From an uncultured Tateyamaria sp. (GTDB lineage: Bacteria; Pseudomonadota; Alphaproteobacteria; Rhodobacterales; Rhodobacteraceae): a stretch of 64,000 nucleotides of DNA. Where the stretch lies: positions 434,001 to 498,000 of the forward strand of contig CANMVD010000001.1 in assembly GCA_947501275.1 (NCBI GenBank), in the 5' to 3' direction. A program made the position numbers and the translations under genes. Below the pieces are notes generated by a model, which made no database searches, had not been told where the DNA came from, and worked only from the letters and a program-made list of their open reading frames with translations. Of this stretch, positions 44,018 through 53,382 are shown in pieces; position 1 is the stretch's first letter; each line of letters begins with the position of its first letter.

Positions 44018-44044
44018 AAAAAAAACCCGGGCACGAAGCCCGGG
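44018..44044 (-). terminator. Rho-independent terminator of the response-regulator gene
   Basis: Stem CCCGGGC / GCCCGGG (7 bp, loop of 5) is followed on the minus strand by eight T residues (A8 at 44018-44025 on the plus strand). It lies about 112 bp after the response-regulator stop and between convergent genes. This is a textbook intrinsic terminator. Confidence 0.85.
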
Positions 44045-44156
44045 CAAGTCCAACAGGGAGGTTCATGCCTTAGTCCAACGGACCCCCGGGCATGAGCGGG
44101 ATTACATGAGACGCTAAATGATCTAGGTTAACGAGACATTGATCTGCATCAAATAT

Positions 44157-44843
44157 TCAATTCACCAAACGGTAGCCCCCGGATTCGGTTACAAGAAGGC
44201 GCGCATTTGACGGATCTGGTTCAATTTTTTGACGCAAACGATAGATGTGCGTCTCAAGCGTGTGCGTGGTGACACCCGCGTTGTAGCCCCAAACCTCGTG
44301 CAGCAGCACGTCGCGGGCGACCACACCGTCTGTCGAGCGGTAGAGGAACTTGAGGATGTTTGTCTCTTTCTCGGTCAGGCGGATTTTCTTGTCATCCTCG
44401 GTGATCAACATCTTCACAGAGGGCTTGAACGTGTATGGCCCAAGGGTGAAAACCGCATCTTCGGATTGCTCATGCTGGCGCAATTGGGCGCGGATACGGG
44501 CCAAAAGAACCGGGAATTTGAAGGGTTTGGTGACGTAGTCATTCGCACCGGCATCAAGACCAAGGATGGTGTCGGCGTCCGTGTCGTGGCCTGTCAGCAT
44601 CAGGATGGGCGACTTGACCCCCTGTTTGCGCATTACCCGGCACAATTCGCGACCGTCTGTATCGGGCAGACCCACATCGAGGATCACGAGATCATAAATC
44701 GCTTCTTTGGCCCGAACCAATGCGTCCTGACCGTTGCCAGCTTCGAACACATCGAACTCTTCCGTCATGATCAGTTGTTCGCTGAGGGCTTCGCGCAGAT
44801 CTTCGTCATCGTCGACCAACAAGATTTTCTTCAATTGTGCCAT
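44157..44843 (-). CDS. OmpR-family response regulator, CenR-like
   Basis: This 228-residue regulator has a receiver domain with the acidic pocket DDDED (10-14), the phosphoacceptor Asp in VILDVGLPD, Thr in MLTGHD and Lys in TKPF. A winged-helix DNA-binding domain from about residue 130 (RLTEKETNILKFLYRS, THTLETHIYRLRQKIE) follows. The EEFDVFEAGNGQDAL and MRKQGVKSPILMLT stretches recall the essential CenR regulator of envelope and cell division in alphaproteobacteria. No histidine kinase gene is adjacent, so its partner is encoded elsewhere. It is divergent from ribA. Confidence 0.9.
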   Translation of the reverse strand: MAQLKKILLVDDDEDLREALSEQLIMTEEFDVFEAGNGQDALVRAKEAIYDLVILDVGLPDTDGRELCRVMRKQGVKSPILMLTGHDTDADTILGLDAGANDYVTKPFKFPVLLARIRAQLRQHEQSEDAVFTLGPYTFKPSVKMLITEDDKKIRLTEKETNILKFLYRSTDGVVARDVLLHEVWGYNAGVTTHTLETHIYRLRQKIEPDPSNARLLVTESGGYRLVN

Positions 44844-45007
44844 GGGTATGGACCTCCCGTTCTCTTGTCACAATACATGTGCGGCGGTTCGCTTATGAGC
44901 AAGTTCTTGGCCTTGTCTCTCACGCCCATGTGTGGCTGACATGGCAAATGTTTCAATTCGAGCGTGTTTTGCGTATGTCGACGACGACAGCAGGGGATTT
45001 TTGTAAC

Positions 45008-46096
45008 ATGGGGCTTGGTCCTGACACCATCGAAACGCTTGCGCGCGCCCGCAGTGACCTGCGCATGGGCGTGCCTGTCGTGATTTCGGGGCAAGATTCT
45101 GTGCTGGTGTGTGCGGCGGAAACTCTGACCGACGCGCGCATGAGCCGAATGCTGGATCTGTCAGATGCGCCAGTCATGGCAATCACAGCGCGCCGGGCGG
45201 AAACTCTGAAGGCGCGTGCGTATGATCGCGATCTGGCCCGCGTTTTGGTCTCGGCAGATGCCACATTGGCATGGGTTCAGGCATTGGCCGATCCCGCAAA
45301 CGATCTCGCCTCGCCGATGAAGGGACCATTACACAGCGTGCGGGAAGGGGCCGCGGACGCGCATCGGGCGGCGATACAATTGTGCAAAGACGCGCGCTTG
45401 CTGCCCGCTGCTCTCTGCGTAACCCTGTCTGGCGATCAGGTGCCTGCACTTACACACGGGTTGACCGTTATACCGCTTGAGACAGCGCAACCCCATCTGG
45501 CGGATCGCAGTCCGCTCCACGGTGTTGTGCAAGCACGACTGCCGATGTCCGTTTCAGAAGCAGGTCGTTTGCATGTGTTTCGCCCCGAAGATGGTGGAGA
45601 AGAACATTACGCCATCGAAATCGGGCGTCCTGATCGATCTGCCCCGGTTCTGTCTCGACTGCATTCCGCCTGCTTTACAGGTGATCTATTGGGCAGCCTA
45701 AAGTGTGACTGTGGGCCGCAACTGCGCGCTGCGCTTGCACAGATGGGCGCAGAAGGAGCTGGCGTGCTGCTCTATCTCAATCAGGAAGGGCGCGGAATTG
45801 GCCTTGCGAACAAGATGCGGGCCTACGCATTGCAGGATCAGGGCTTTGATACAGTCGAGGCGAACCACCGCCTCGGGTTTGAAGACGATGAGCGTGACTT
45901 TCGCCTTGGGTCAGACATCCTGAAGTCACTCGGGTTCTCGCAAGTGCGTTTGCTGACAAATAACCCCGCCAAAGTCGCAATGATGGAGGCCAGTGGCATC
46001 GCGGTCACCGAACGCGTCTCTCTGAAAGTGGGAGAAACGACCCACAATCGCGACTACCTTGCGACGAAAGCCGCCAAGTCCGGGCATCTGTTGTGA
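45008..46096 (+). CDS. ribA: GTP cyclohydrolase II with degenerate N-terminal domain
   Basis: This 362-residue enzyme performs the first step of riboflavin synthesis. The C-terminal half has the zinc motif C-x10-C-x-C in SACFTGDLLGSLKCDCG (about residues 220-236), the catalytic NQEGRGIGL and the LLTNNP segment. The N-terminal about 150 residues (LARARSDLRMGVPVVISGQDSVLV...) align in spirit with DHBP synthase (RibB) but lack its acidic DEDRENEGD motif, so the domain is probably non-catalytic. The ATG at 45008 is preferred, since the downstream RARSDLRMG is the start of homologous proteins; ATG 44975 is the alternative. Confidence 0.9.
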   Translation: MGLGPDTIETLARARSDLRMGVPVVISGQDSVLVCAAETLTDARMSRMLDLSDAPVMAITARRAETLKARAYDRDLARVLVSADATLAWVQALADPANDLASPMKGPLHSVREGAADAHRAAIQLCKDARLLPAALCVTLSGDQVPALTHGLTVIPLETAQPHLADRSPLHGVVQARLPMSVSEAGRLHVFRPEDGGEEHYAIEIGRPDRSAPVLSRLHSACFTGDLLGSLKCDCGPQLRAALAQMGAEGAGVLLYLNQEGRGIGLANKMRAYALQDQGFDTVEANHRLGFEDDERDFRLGSDILKSLGFSQVRLLTNNPAKVAMMEASGIAVTERVSLKVGETTHNRDYLATKAAKSGHLL

Positions 46097-46156
46097 CGCA
46101 GGCGGTGCAACAACCGTTGTTTCGACGGGGCGCCCCTTGGTGTCTGCTCCAGTAAA

Positions 46157-46663
46157 ATGACGAATATGACGCCACATGATCTGGTTTTGACTCCGCGCGG
46201 CCTGCGCTTTGGCGGTCGCGTCTTTCCTTGCACCATTGGCAAGGGCGGGATTGCGACCGACAAGCGCGAAGGAGATGGTGCCACCCCTGTTGGGACACAT
46301 CGTCTTGTCGGTATGTTGTATCGTCCCGACCGTATGGCGTGCCCAACAGATTGGGCCATTCCCATAAAACCCGGCGATTTATGGTCGGATGATGGCTGTG
46401 CAGATGATTACAACCACATGGTGCGTGCGCCCTATGCATTCAGCCATGAACGTCTGCGTCGGGCCGATCCGCTTTATGATCTCGTGATACTGACTGACTG
46501 GAACTGGCCCTACGCAGTGCCGGGGCGTGGTTCGGCCATATTCATCCATCGGTGGCGACGCCCCGGATACCCGACCGAGGGGTGTGTCGGCCTCAGACCG
46601 GATCACCTGGCATGGATCGCGCCGCGTATTCAATTTCGTACGCGACTGATCGTGCGTGCGTGA
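46157..46663 (+). CDS. L,D-transpeptidase (YkuD) family protein
   Basis: This 168-residue protein has the YkuD catalytic cysteine in YPTEGCVGLRPDHL near residue 142, with the upstream His in IFIHRW. The family's usual SxGCxR is TEGCVGL here. No signal peptide or LysM domain is visible at the N-terminus, so export is unclear. It would form 3-3 peptidoglycan cross-links or attach proteins to peptidoglycan. It is between ribA and the convergent yggS gene, with 10 bp to the latter's end. The ATG at 46166 is an alternative start. Confidence 0.82.
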   Translation: MTNMTPHDLVLTPRGLRFGGRVFPCTIGKGGIATDKREGDGATPVGTHRLVGMLYRPDRMACPTDWAIPIKPGDLWSDDGCADDYNHMVRAPYAFSHERLRRADPLYDLVILTDWNWPYAVPGRGSAIFIHRWRRPGYPTEGCVGLRPDHLAWIAPRIQFRTRLIVRA

Positions 46664-46672
46664 GGCGATGCC

Positions 46673-47329
46673 TTACTGCGCTGGTGTCCGTTCACCGAAT
46701 ATCGCGGAACCAACGCGAATGTGGGTGGCACCCAAAGCAATGGCGCTCTCGAAATCGGCGCTCATCCCCATCGACAGCTGAGACAACCCGTTCCGCGCTG
46801 CGATCTTTGCCAATAAGGCAAAGTGCAACGACGGCTCTTCGTCGGCCGGAGGGATGCACATCAACCCGACTATTGGCAGATCGAGATCCCGGCACTGAGT
46901 GACAAATGCGTCTGTTTCGGGCGGCATGACACCCGCTTTTTGCGGCTCTTCACCGGTATTCACTTGGATGAACAGGTCCGGGCAATGTCCCATGTCCTGC
47001 GCCAACCGAGCCAATGTGTTGGCCAATTTGGGTCGATCAAGGGCGTGGATCGCCTGACATAATTCCATGGCTTGGCGGGCCTTGTTGGTTTGCAACGGGC
47101 CGATCAGATGCACATCGACATCACCGTAGGTTTCTCGAAAGGCGGGCCACTTGCCTGCGGCTTCCTGCACACGGTTTTCACCAAACAGGCGGTGGCCTTG
47201 ATCCAAAACGGCGGCGACGCGCGCATCGGGCTGGACCTTGCTGACGGCAATCAGTTTGACAGAGCCTGCGGGACGCCCGGCCTTGGCTTCGGCATCCGCA
47301 ATTTTGGTTGTGATATCACTGAGCGCCAC
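46673..47329 (-). CDS. yggS: YggS/PROSC family PLP homeostasis protein
   Basis: This 218-residue TIM-barrel protein binds PLP through the Lys in LIAVSKVQPD (about residue 25) and keeps HLIGPLQTNKAR and GLMCIPP, the family blocks. It buffers pyridoxal phosphate and has no known reaction. The GTG at 47329 (VALSDITTKI) is the best start, with AAGG upstream and normal family length; the 34 residues before it in the open frame are unlike the family. It is convergent with the L,D-transpeptidase gene. Confidence 0.9.
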   Translation of the reverse strand: MALSDITTKIADAEAKAGRPAGSVKLIAVSKVQPDARVAAVLDQGHRLFGENRVQEAAGKWPAFRETYGDVDVHLIGPLQTNKARQAMELCQAIHALDRPKLANTLARLAQDMGHCPDLFIQVNTGEEPQKAGVMPPETDAFVTQCRDLDLPIVGLMCIPPADEEPSLHFALLAKIAARNGLSQLSMGMSADFESAIALGATHIRVGSAIFGERTPAQ

Positions 47330-47390
47330 GGCAGGTAACCTTGATTGTTCATCGGTCCGGTTTTCATCTGCACTTAAAGACAACGGTGCA

Positions 47391-47424
47391 ACAAAAGAAA
47401 AGGGGCGGACCAAAGGCCCGCCCC
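47391..47424 (-). terminator. Rho-independent terminator of the porin gene
   Basis: GGGGCGG (47402-47408) pairs with CCGCCCC (47418-47424), extended by CC/GG past one mismatch. On the minus strand it is followed by TTTTCTTTTGT. It starts 27 bp after the porin stop, appropriate for a highly expressed gene. Confidence 0.82.
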
Positions 47425-47451
47425 AAATCATCAGATGATGATGTTCAACTA

Positions 47452-48435
47452 TTAGAAGTTGAAGATCACACCCAGGTCGGCAATTGTGTTGCCGGCTGTG
47501 TTTTGGCCGATACCGCCGCGCAGCGATACACCGCCGCCCAGACCGTGACGGAAGCCGATTGCGACGACTTCGTCTTCAGCGTCCAGACCGGAGTCGGAGA
47601 ACGCGAAGCGGATCTCGGTGGCTGCACCGATGTCGTACTTGGCGGACAAACCGTACATGGTCTCGTCGTTGATGTCGCTGTCACCAACCAGGATCGAGAA
47701 GGCGAACGCGCCGATCTCACCGTCGAAGGAAACAACCCAGAAGTCGTTTTCGACGCTGGCTGTCAGAGCACCGGTGGTGGAGTCCAGAACGTCTGTGTCT
47801 TCGCTACCGAAGGCGACGCCTGCAGAGTAGTTACCGAAGTTGTAGCCGAAACCGATTTGGTACTCTTCGCGCTTCGTCACAGTACCTGCAACCGTGTCAG
47901 TGACACCGGAGTCGTCTGTGATCGATGCGGATGCTGTGAAGTCACCCATTGTGTAGCGCAGCTTGACAGTTGGGGCGACATCGTCTGTGCCGGTGCCGAA
48001 GCCGGAAGCCGGTACGTTGTTGAACGCGGAAGACTGTTCAGCGAACGATGTCAGACCAACGCCGTAGCCGTAGTAGTTAACCACGTCACCGGAGTCGATT
48101 ACGTCAGACACGTGGCCAACGTCCAGGCGGAAGCCGCCGGATGTTACAGCGAAACCAGCTGCGGAGTTGTTCGCAACGTTGGCTGCGCCAGTGGCTTGAT
48201 CGTCTGTCTGCCAGCGGATACGGCCTTCAAACTCCAGACCGTTGTCTGCAGTTGTTGTGCCTGTGGCTGTCAGACGGAAGCGCTGTTCGATGCGTACTTC
48301 GTCGTTGCCAACTGTTGCGTCATTGCCTTCGTCGTAGAAAAGGCCGAAGCGGCCGAAGCCACCAAAGCTTACTTCTGCTGCTGCCATGCTACCTGTAGCG
48401 ATCAGCGCAGTTGTAGCGAAGAGAACTTTTTTCAT
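47452..48435 (-). CDS. Outer-membrane porin, Rhodobacter type
   Basis: This 327-residue precursor has a signal peptide of about 20 residues (MKKVLFATTALIATGSMAAA). The mature start is EVSFGGFGRFGLFYDEG, followed by alternating beta-strand segments, and the chain ends in Asn-Phe (VIFNF), the C-terminal aromatic needed for BAM assembly. It forms a general diffusion channel. Codon use is markedly more uniform than in neighbours (long runs of preferred codons), a sign of high expression. The site GAGGGA precedes the ATG. The 261-bp region upstream, up to the DUF3576 gene, should contain its promoter; a TATAAA lies at 48607-48612 on the minus strand without a convincing -35. Confidence 0.9.
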   Translation of the reverse strand: MKKVLFATTALIATGSMAAAEVSFGGFGRFGLFYDEGNDATVGNDEVRIEQRFRLTATGTTTADNGLEFEGRIRWQTDDQATGAANVANNSAAGFAVTSGGFRLDVGHVSDVIDSGDVVNYYGYGVGLTSFAEQSSAFNNVPASGFGTGTDDVAPTVKLRYTMGDFTASASITDDSGVTDTVAGTVTKREEYQIGFGYNFGNYSAGVAFGSEDTDVLDSTTGALTASVENDFWVVSFDGEIGAFAFSILVGDSDINDETMYGLSAKYDIGAATEIRFAFSDSGLDAEDEVVAIGFRHGLGGGVSLRGGIGQNTAGNTIADLGVIFNF

Positions 48436-48696
48436 GAGTTTTCCCTCGGGTTTAAGTCACACGCCCTGACCGGGGAATCCGGTGAGGGGATGCAGGGTAT
48501 GTCACTCATTCTCCCGACTATCTCAAGCAAGGCCTGATCTGGCGCCACAATTCCGACATGGGATGGTGCAGCTTTGCCACAGTCGGGGGGACGCACCCAC
48601 AGGCTGTTTATACAAGGGTCCTTGTGGCGCAGTGCCTTGCGGCGTGAATCTAAGTTGTCTATCACGGGGCACGGGCAAGACGAGATTGGGCATCAC

Positions 48697-49197
48697 ATGA
48701 TCAATTTGAGCTGGAATATGCGAAAGGCGGGGCGTTTGGCCGTGTTTGGCATCGCGATTCTTCTGGCAGGCTGTGGCACACGGTTCAGTTCGCGCGGTGG
48801 CGGGGACGCCCCCTTGGATTCCGATATTGCCCGCGAACAGGACGGAATTGCTGGCACCACCATTCAGGAAGCCTTGCGCGGTCGACGCAACGAAGAACAG
48901 GTGGTGCAGGTCAATCGCTATATCTGGACAGCGGCACTGCAAGTGCTCGACTTTCTTCCGGTTCAATCGGTCGATCCCTTCACCGGCGTGATCGTCACTG
49001 GCTTTGGTACTCCACCCGGCGGTGGAACAGCTTATCGTGCAACGGTTCTGGTTCAAGATCCTGCACTTGATGCACGCGCGCTCAATGTTGCGCTGCAAAC
49101 ACGCCGTGGTCCGGCAAGTGCGGCCACCGTGCGTGCGGTAGAAGATGCGATCTTGACCCGCGCCCGCCAACTGCGCATCGCGGACGGTCGCCTCTAG
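48697..49197 (+). CDS. DUF3576 lipoprotein
   Basis: This 166-residue protein has a lipoprotein signal ending in ILLAGC, so the Cys is lipidated. The following domain ([46 protein letters not shown]) is DUF3576, restricted to alphaproteobacteria as far as I know and of unknown function in the envelope. The start may be ATG 48697 or 48718. It is followed by a good terminator, so it is a single-gene transcript upstream of leuS. Confidence 0.87.
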   Translation: MINLSWNMRKAGRLAVFGIAILLAGCGTRFSSRGGGDAPLDSDIAREQDGIAGTTIQEALRGRRNEEQVVQVNRYIWTAALQVLDFLPVQSVDPFTGVIVTGFGTPPGGGTAYRATVLVQDPALDARALNVALQTRRGPASAATVRAVEDAILTRARQLRIADGRL

Positions 49198-49233
49198 CCC
49201 CTTTCGCACGCTACCATTCCATTCTAATACATG

Positions 49234-49260
49234 CGCCGGGCCCAACCAGCCCGGCGTTTT
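49234..49260 (+). terminator. Rho-independent terminator after the DUF3576 gene
   Basis: CGCCGGGC (49234-49241) and GCCCGGCG (49249-49256) make a perfect 8-bp GC stem with a 7-base loop followed by TTTT. It lies 36 bp after the DUF3576 stop and 28 bp before leuS, so leuS must start from a promoter within or near this hairpin or through read-through. Confidence 0.8.
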
Positions 49261-49288
49261 CACGTTCAACACCAGGATCACGAGCCCA

Positions 49289-51826
49289 ATGGCAAGCTAC
49301 ACCCCATCCGAGATCGAAGCCCGCTGGCAAGCTGCCTGGGAAAAGGCTGACGTGTTCAAGGCCCGACGCATCGCCGACAAGCCCAAGTATTATGTGCTCG
49401 AGATGTTCCCCTATCCTTCGGGTCGCATCCACATGGGGCACGTACGCAACTACACGATGGGTGACGTGATTGCCCGTTACAAGATGTCGACAGGGCACAA
49501 CGTTCTGCACCCGATGGGCTGGGATGCCTTTGGAATGCCTGCGGAAAATGCCGCCATGGCCATTGGCGGCCACCCCAAGACCTGGACTTACGACAACATC
49601 GCCGACATGCGTGGCCAGATGAAGCCACTGGGCCTGTCTATTGACTGGTCCCGCGAATTTGCCACCTGCGATCCCGAATATTACGGCCAGCAGCAATCAC
49701 TATTCCTCGACTTCCTCGAAGCAGGTCTTGTCTACCGCAAAAACGCCCAAGTGAACTGGGATCCAGTGGACATGACCGTGCTGGCAAACGAGCAGGTTAT
49801 CGACGGCAAAGGTTGGCGTTCGGGCGCAGAGGTCGAGCGGCGCGAGCTGACGCAGTGGTTCTTCAAGATCTCCGACATGGCCGGTGAGTTGAAATCCGCC
49901 CTGGATGGCCTTGATAACTGGCCCGCCAAGGTGCGCCTGATGCAGGACAACTGGATCGGCGAATCCCGTGGCATCGACATTCCCTTCGTCCGCACGGACG
50001 ACGCCGGTACGATTCTGTGCTACTCCACCCGACCAGATACGATGCGCGGCGCGTCCTTTATTGCCGTTTCCCCCGACCACCCGGTCGCCAAGGCGCTTGA
50101 AGCGGATAATCCCGACTTTGCCGCCTTTATCGATGAATGCCGCAAGATGGACACAACCGAAGCGGCCATGGAAAAGGCCGAGAAAAAAGGCATCGACACA
50201 GGCATTCGGGTGCGCCACCCCGTCTACAAGGATGTCGAACTGCCCGTTTGGATCGGCAATTTTGTCCTGATGGATTATGGCACAGGCGCCGTGTTTGGCT
50301 GCCCTGCCCATGACCAGCGTGACCTAGATTTCGCCCGCAAATATGATCTGCCCGTGCAAAATGCGTTCTACATGCCCGGTGACGAAACCGAAGTCGGCAC
50401 CGAAGCCCTTGTGCCCGCAAAAACCGAAAAAGTTGTCTTTATCGACCATTTCGCAGGCATCAAGAATGTCACGAGCCAAGAAGCGATTGACGCAACCATC
50501 GATTATTTCGAGGTGCACAATCTGGGCAAAGGACAAACCCAGTACCGCCTGCGCGACTGGGGTCTGAGCCGCCAACGCTACTGGGGCTGCCCGATTCCGG
50601 TGGTGCATTGTGACGACTGCGGTGTTGTCCCCGAAAAGAAAGAGAACCTGCCGGTCGTGCTGCCCGAAGATGTCAGCTTTGACATCCCCGGGAATCCGTT
50701 GGACCGCCACCCGACATGGCGCGATGTACCTTGCCCATCCTGCGGCAAAGCGGCCAAGCGAGAAACCGACACGATGGACACGTTTGTCGATTCGTCTTGG
50801 TATTTTGCGCGCTTCACCTCACCGCGCGCGGCTGATCCGACAGATCTCGAAGACGCTGCATACTGGATGAATGTGGACCAGTATATCGGCGGAATCGAAC
50901 ACGCGATCCTGCACCTGCTTTATTCCCGCTTCTTTGCGCGGGCCATGCGGATCACGGGCCACTTGCCACAAGGTTGCGAAGAACCGTTCGACGCACTCTT
51001 CACACAAGGGATGGTGACTCACGAGATCTACCAGACCCGAGACGACAAAGGGCGCCCTGTCTATCACCTGCCCGAGGATGTCACAGACGGCAAACTTGCC
51101 GATGGTACCGAAGTGGAAATCATCCCTTCAGCCAAGATGTCCAAGTCCAAGAAAAATGTCGTCGACCCGCTCGGCATCATCGCCAGCTACGGCGCTGACA
51201 CGGCGCGCTGGTTTGTGTTGTCCGATTCGCCACCCGAACGGGATGTAGAATGGACGGCATCCGGTGCGGAAGCAGCCTATAAGCACCTCGCCCGCGTCTG
51301 GACGATCTGCGACCGGATCAGCCAGATGGACAACGACGCAGCCGGACAAAACGACGAAGACCTGCTGCGCGCCATGCACAAAACCATCCATGACGTGACG
51401 ATGGGGGTCGAATCTTTTGGTTTCAACGCCGCCATCGCCAAACTCTATGGCTTCACGGCAACGCTGCAAAAGTCCAAGGCCAGCCACGCGGCCCAACGCA
51501 CGGCAATCATGACTCTTGCCCAGTTGATGGCCCCCATGACGCCGCATCTGGCCGAAGACATCTGGGCGCATCAGGGTGGCGAGGGTTTGATCATTCATGC
51601 GCCGTGGCCAAAGGCGGACGAGAAAATGCTGGTGTCCGACACGGTCACGCTGCCCATCCAGATCAACGGCAAACGGCGCGGCGAACTGACGGTCGCGGCC
51701 GATCTCGACAAGGCAGAGGTTGAAAAACTGGGGCTGGCACACGAAGCTGTGGTCAGAGCCCTTGATGGGGCCCAACCCAAAAAGGTCATCGTCGTGCCCG
51801 GTCGGATCATCAATGTCGTGGTTTAA
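49289..51826 (+). CDS. leuS: Leucyl-tRNA synthetase
   Basis: This 845-residue class I synthetase has the HIGH-type motif in [11 protein letters not shown] (about residues 47-57) and KMSKS in [14 protein letters not shown] (about residue 616). Between them is the editing domain (about 220-410) with [13 protein letters not shown], plus a CDDCG...CPSCG zinc-like insert around 445-490. It charges tRNA-Leu in the cytoplasm. Its end overlaps lptE by 14 bp, and leuS-lptE-holA is a conserved operon. Confidence 0.97.
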   Translation: MASYTPSEIEARWQAAWEKADVFKARRIADKPKYYVLEMFPYPSGRIHMGHVRNYTMGDVIARYKMSTGHNVLHPMGWDAFGMPAENAAMAIGGHPKTWTYDNIADMRGQMKPLGLSIDWSREFATCDPEYYGQQQSLFLDFLEAGLVYRKNAQVNWDPVDMTVLANEQVIDGKGWRSGAEVERRELTQWFFKISDMAGELKSALDGLDNWPAKVRLMQDNWIGESRGIDIPFVRTDDAGTILCYSTRPDTMRGASFIAVSPDHPVAKALEADNPDFAAFIDECRKMDTTEAAMEKAEKKGIDTGIRVRHPVYKDVELPVWIGNFVLMDYGTGAVFGCPAHDQRDLDFARKYDLPVQNAFYMPGDETEVGTEALVPAKTEKVVFIDHFAGIKNVTSQEAIDATIDYFEVHNLGKGQTQYRLRDWGLSRQRYWGCPIPVVHCDDCGVVPEKKENLPVVLPEDVSFDIPGNPLDRHPTWRDVPCPSCGKAAKRETDTMDTFVDSSWYFARFTSPRAADPTDLEDAAYWMNVDQYIGGIEHAILHLLYSRFFARAMRITGHLPQGCEEPFDALFTQGMVTHEIYQTRDDKGRPVYHLPEDVTDGKLADGTEVEIIPSAKMSKSKKNVVDPLGIIASYGADTARWFVLSDSPPERDVEWTASGAEAAYKHLARVWTICDRISQMDNDAAGQNDEDLLRAMHKTIHDVTMGVESFGFNAAIAKLYGFTATLQKSKASHAAQRTAIMTLAQLMAPMTPHLAEDIWAHQGGEGLIIHAPWPKADEKMLVSDTVTLPIQINGKRRGELTVAADLDKAEVEKLGLAHEAVVRALDGAQPKKVIVVPGRIINVVV

Positions 51827-52280
51827 AGCCGCCCTTCTCTGTCTGGCACTTGCGTCTTGCGGGTTCCAGCCCGTCTACGGACCAAACGGTTCGGCGACTG
51901 GCCTGCTCAACACCATTGCCGTGGATCCGCCTGTGGACCGCGAAGGATTCTTCCTCGTGCGTCAGCTCGAAGAACGGTTGGGGCGGCCCGCGGAAACGAA
52001 ATACCGGCTCGCCATCGAATTGAGCGTGGCGCAAGAAGATCGCGCAATTGATCCCGATGGCGACATTCGCCGCTTCCATTTGATCGCCGGGGCCAGCTAC
52101 TCCCTAATCGAAGCAAACACTGGCAAAGTCACGCATTCCGGCAAGGTCAGCGACTTTGTCGGCTACTCCGCCACGGGCACCACAGTAGCCACGCTGGCCG
52201 CCAAACGCGCAGCCCAGGAACGGCTGATGACCATCCTCGCCGATGAGATTGTCTTGCAACTGCAGGCCACACAGCTGTGA
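51813..52280 (+). CDS. lptE: LPS-assembly lipoprotein LptE
   Basis: This 155-residue outer-membrane lipoprotein has the lipobox LALASC at residues 11-16 followed by GFQPVYG, the hallmark start of alphaproteobacterial LptE. It plugs LptD in lipopolysaccharide export. The ATG at 51813 is inside leuS, and its stop overlaps the holA GTG start (GTGA). The short body and beta-rich pattern match family expectation. Confidence 0.9.
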   Translation: MSWFKAALLCLALASCGFQPVYGPNGSATGLLNTIAVDPPVDREGFFLVRQLEERLGRPAETKYRLAIELSVAQEDRAIDPDGDIRRFHLIAGASYSLIEANTGKVTHSGKVSDFVGYSATGTTVATLAAKRAAQERLMTILADEIVLQLQATQL

Positions 52281-53278
52281 AGCTCGCCACCGGGCCCGCC
52301 AACGCCTATTGCGCTAAACCGGACGCTGATGCGGCTGGCCTGCTGCTCTTTGGAGCGGACACCATGCGGATTGCCTTAAAGCGGCAGCAGGTGGTGGCCG
52401 CCCTGATCGGACCCAGCGGCGAAGAAGAAATGCGGTTGACCCGGATCTCGGGCAGCGAGTTGCGCAAAGACCCCGCACAATTGATGGATGCGCTCAAAGC
52501 CATCGGTTTTTTCCCAGGCCCGCGTGTGGCGCTGGTCGAAGATGTCACAGAAACCGTGGGGCCGATCATCACTGACGCGCTCGCCGCCTGGGCACCGGGC
52601 GACGCACAAATCGTTGTAACAGCGGGCACGTTGAAACCGACGTCCAAGCTACGCAAAGCCTTTGAGACACATAAACAGGCCTATGCCGCAGGTATTTACG
52701 ATACACCCCCGACACGGGATGAAATCGAACGCGACCTCAAGGCAGCCGGTATCGATCAGCCGCCGCAAGAGGCCATGCACGTGCTCACCGACCTTGCACG
52801 CGACCTCGAACCGGGGGATTTTCGCCAGACTCTGGAAAAGATCGGCCTCTACAAACGTGGCGATGCCAGCCCACTCAACGCCGAGGACATCGCCGCCTGT
52901 GCCCCTACCTCAATCGAGGCGGATGTAGACGATGTCTTGTTCGTTGTCGGCGACGGACAGGCCGCAGCCATTGGCCCGGTCATGCAACGGCTGCAGGCGC
53001 AAGGCGTGAACGCCGTCTCGTTATGCATCGGTGCCATGCGACATTTCAGGACCCTGCACCGTGCTGCCACGGACACCTCCGGCAGACCACAGATCTGGGG
53101 GCCTAACCGTGACAAAATGCTGGCGCAGGCGCGGGCGTGGGGGGCGCCCAAACTGGAACTGGCGTTGACCGAACTTACCGACACAGACCTCAAATTGCGC
53201 TCGGCAGGACAACACGCGCCCGCACTTGCGCTTGTGGAACGCTGCTTTATCCGGCTGGCCATGCTGGCACGGCGTTAA
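52277..53278 (+). CDS. holA: DNA polymerase III subunit delta
   Basis: This 333-residue clamp-loader subunit opens the beta clamp. It starts with GTG ([16 protein letters not shown]), overlapping the lptE stop by 4 bp. The fold markers are LLLFGADTMRIALKRQQV in domain I, LTRISGSELRKDPAQLMDAL, and the C-terminal helical collar with LALTELTDTDLKLRSAG. The position after lptE is the conserved one. A double-hairpin repeat lies 27 bp after its stop. Confidence 0.9.
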   Translation: MKLATGPANAYCAKPDADAAGLLLFGADTMRIALKRQQVVAALIGPSGEEEMRLTRISGSELRKDPAQLMDALKAIGFFPGPRVALVEDVTETVGPIITDALAAWAPGDAQIVVTAGTLKPTSKLRKAFETHKQAYAAGIYDTPPTRDEIERDLKAAGIDQPPQEAMHVLTDLARDLEPGDFRQTLEKIGLYKRGDASPLNAEDIAACAPTSIEADVDDVLFVVGDGQAAAIGPVMQRLQAQGVNAVSLCIGAMRHFRTLHRAATDTSGRPQIWGPNRDKMLAQARAWGAPKLELALTELTDTDLKLRSAGQHAPALALVERCFIRLAMLARR

Positions 53279-53304
53279 AAAACCCGCGCATCCTATCTCT
53301 GTTC

Positions 53305-53354
53305 AAAAAAAATTCCGGGGGAGTCCGTAAGGACGGGGGCAAAGCCCCCTGAAA
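53305..53354 (-). terminator. Double-hairpin element, copy B (terminator-like repeat)
   Basis: On the plus strand, GGGGGAG (53317-53323) is followed by stem GTCC-GTAA-GGAC (53323-53334), then stem GGGGGC-AAA-GCCCCC (53335-53349) and TGAAA. An A8 run (53305-53312) becomes a T8 after the hairpins on the minus strand, so it can terminate the GFA gene, whose stop is 29 bp away. The order and spacing equal copy A at 37502-37549, and the first stem differs by paired substitutions. Confidence 0.65.
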
Positions 53355-53382
53355 CTCAGCGCCGCCGCAGGTGACAATCAGA

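Noticed and set aside
47341-48537. 398-residue plus-strand frame opposite the porin gene
   Set aside because: It is Val/Cys-rich low-complexity translation typical of the complement of a porin with strong codon bias; no start site or motif.
48607-48612. TATAAA as -10 box of the porin promoter
   Set aside because: No convincing -35 element at 16-18 bp; position alone is not enough to call a promoter.
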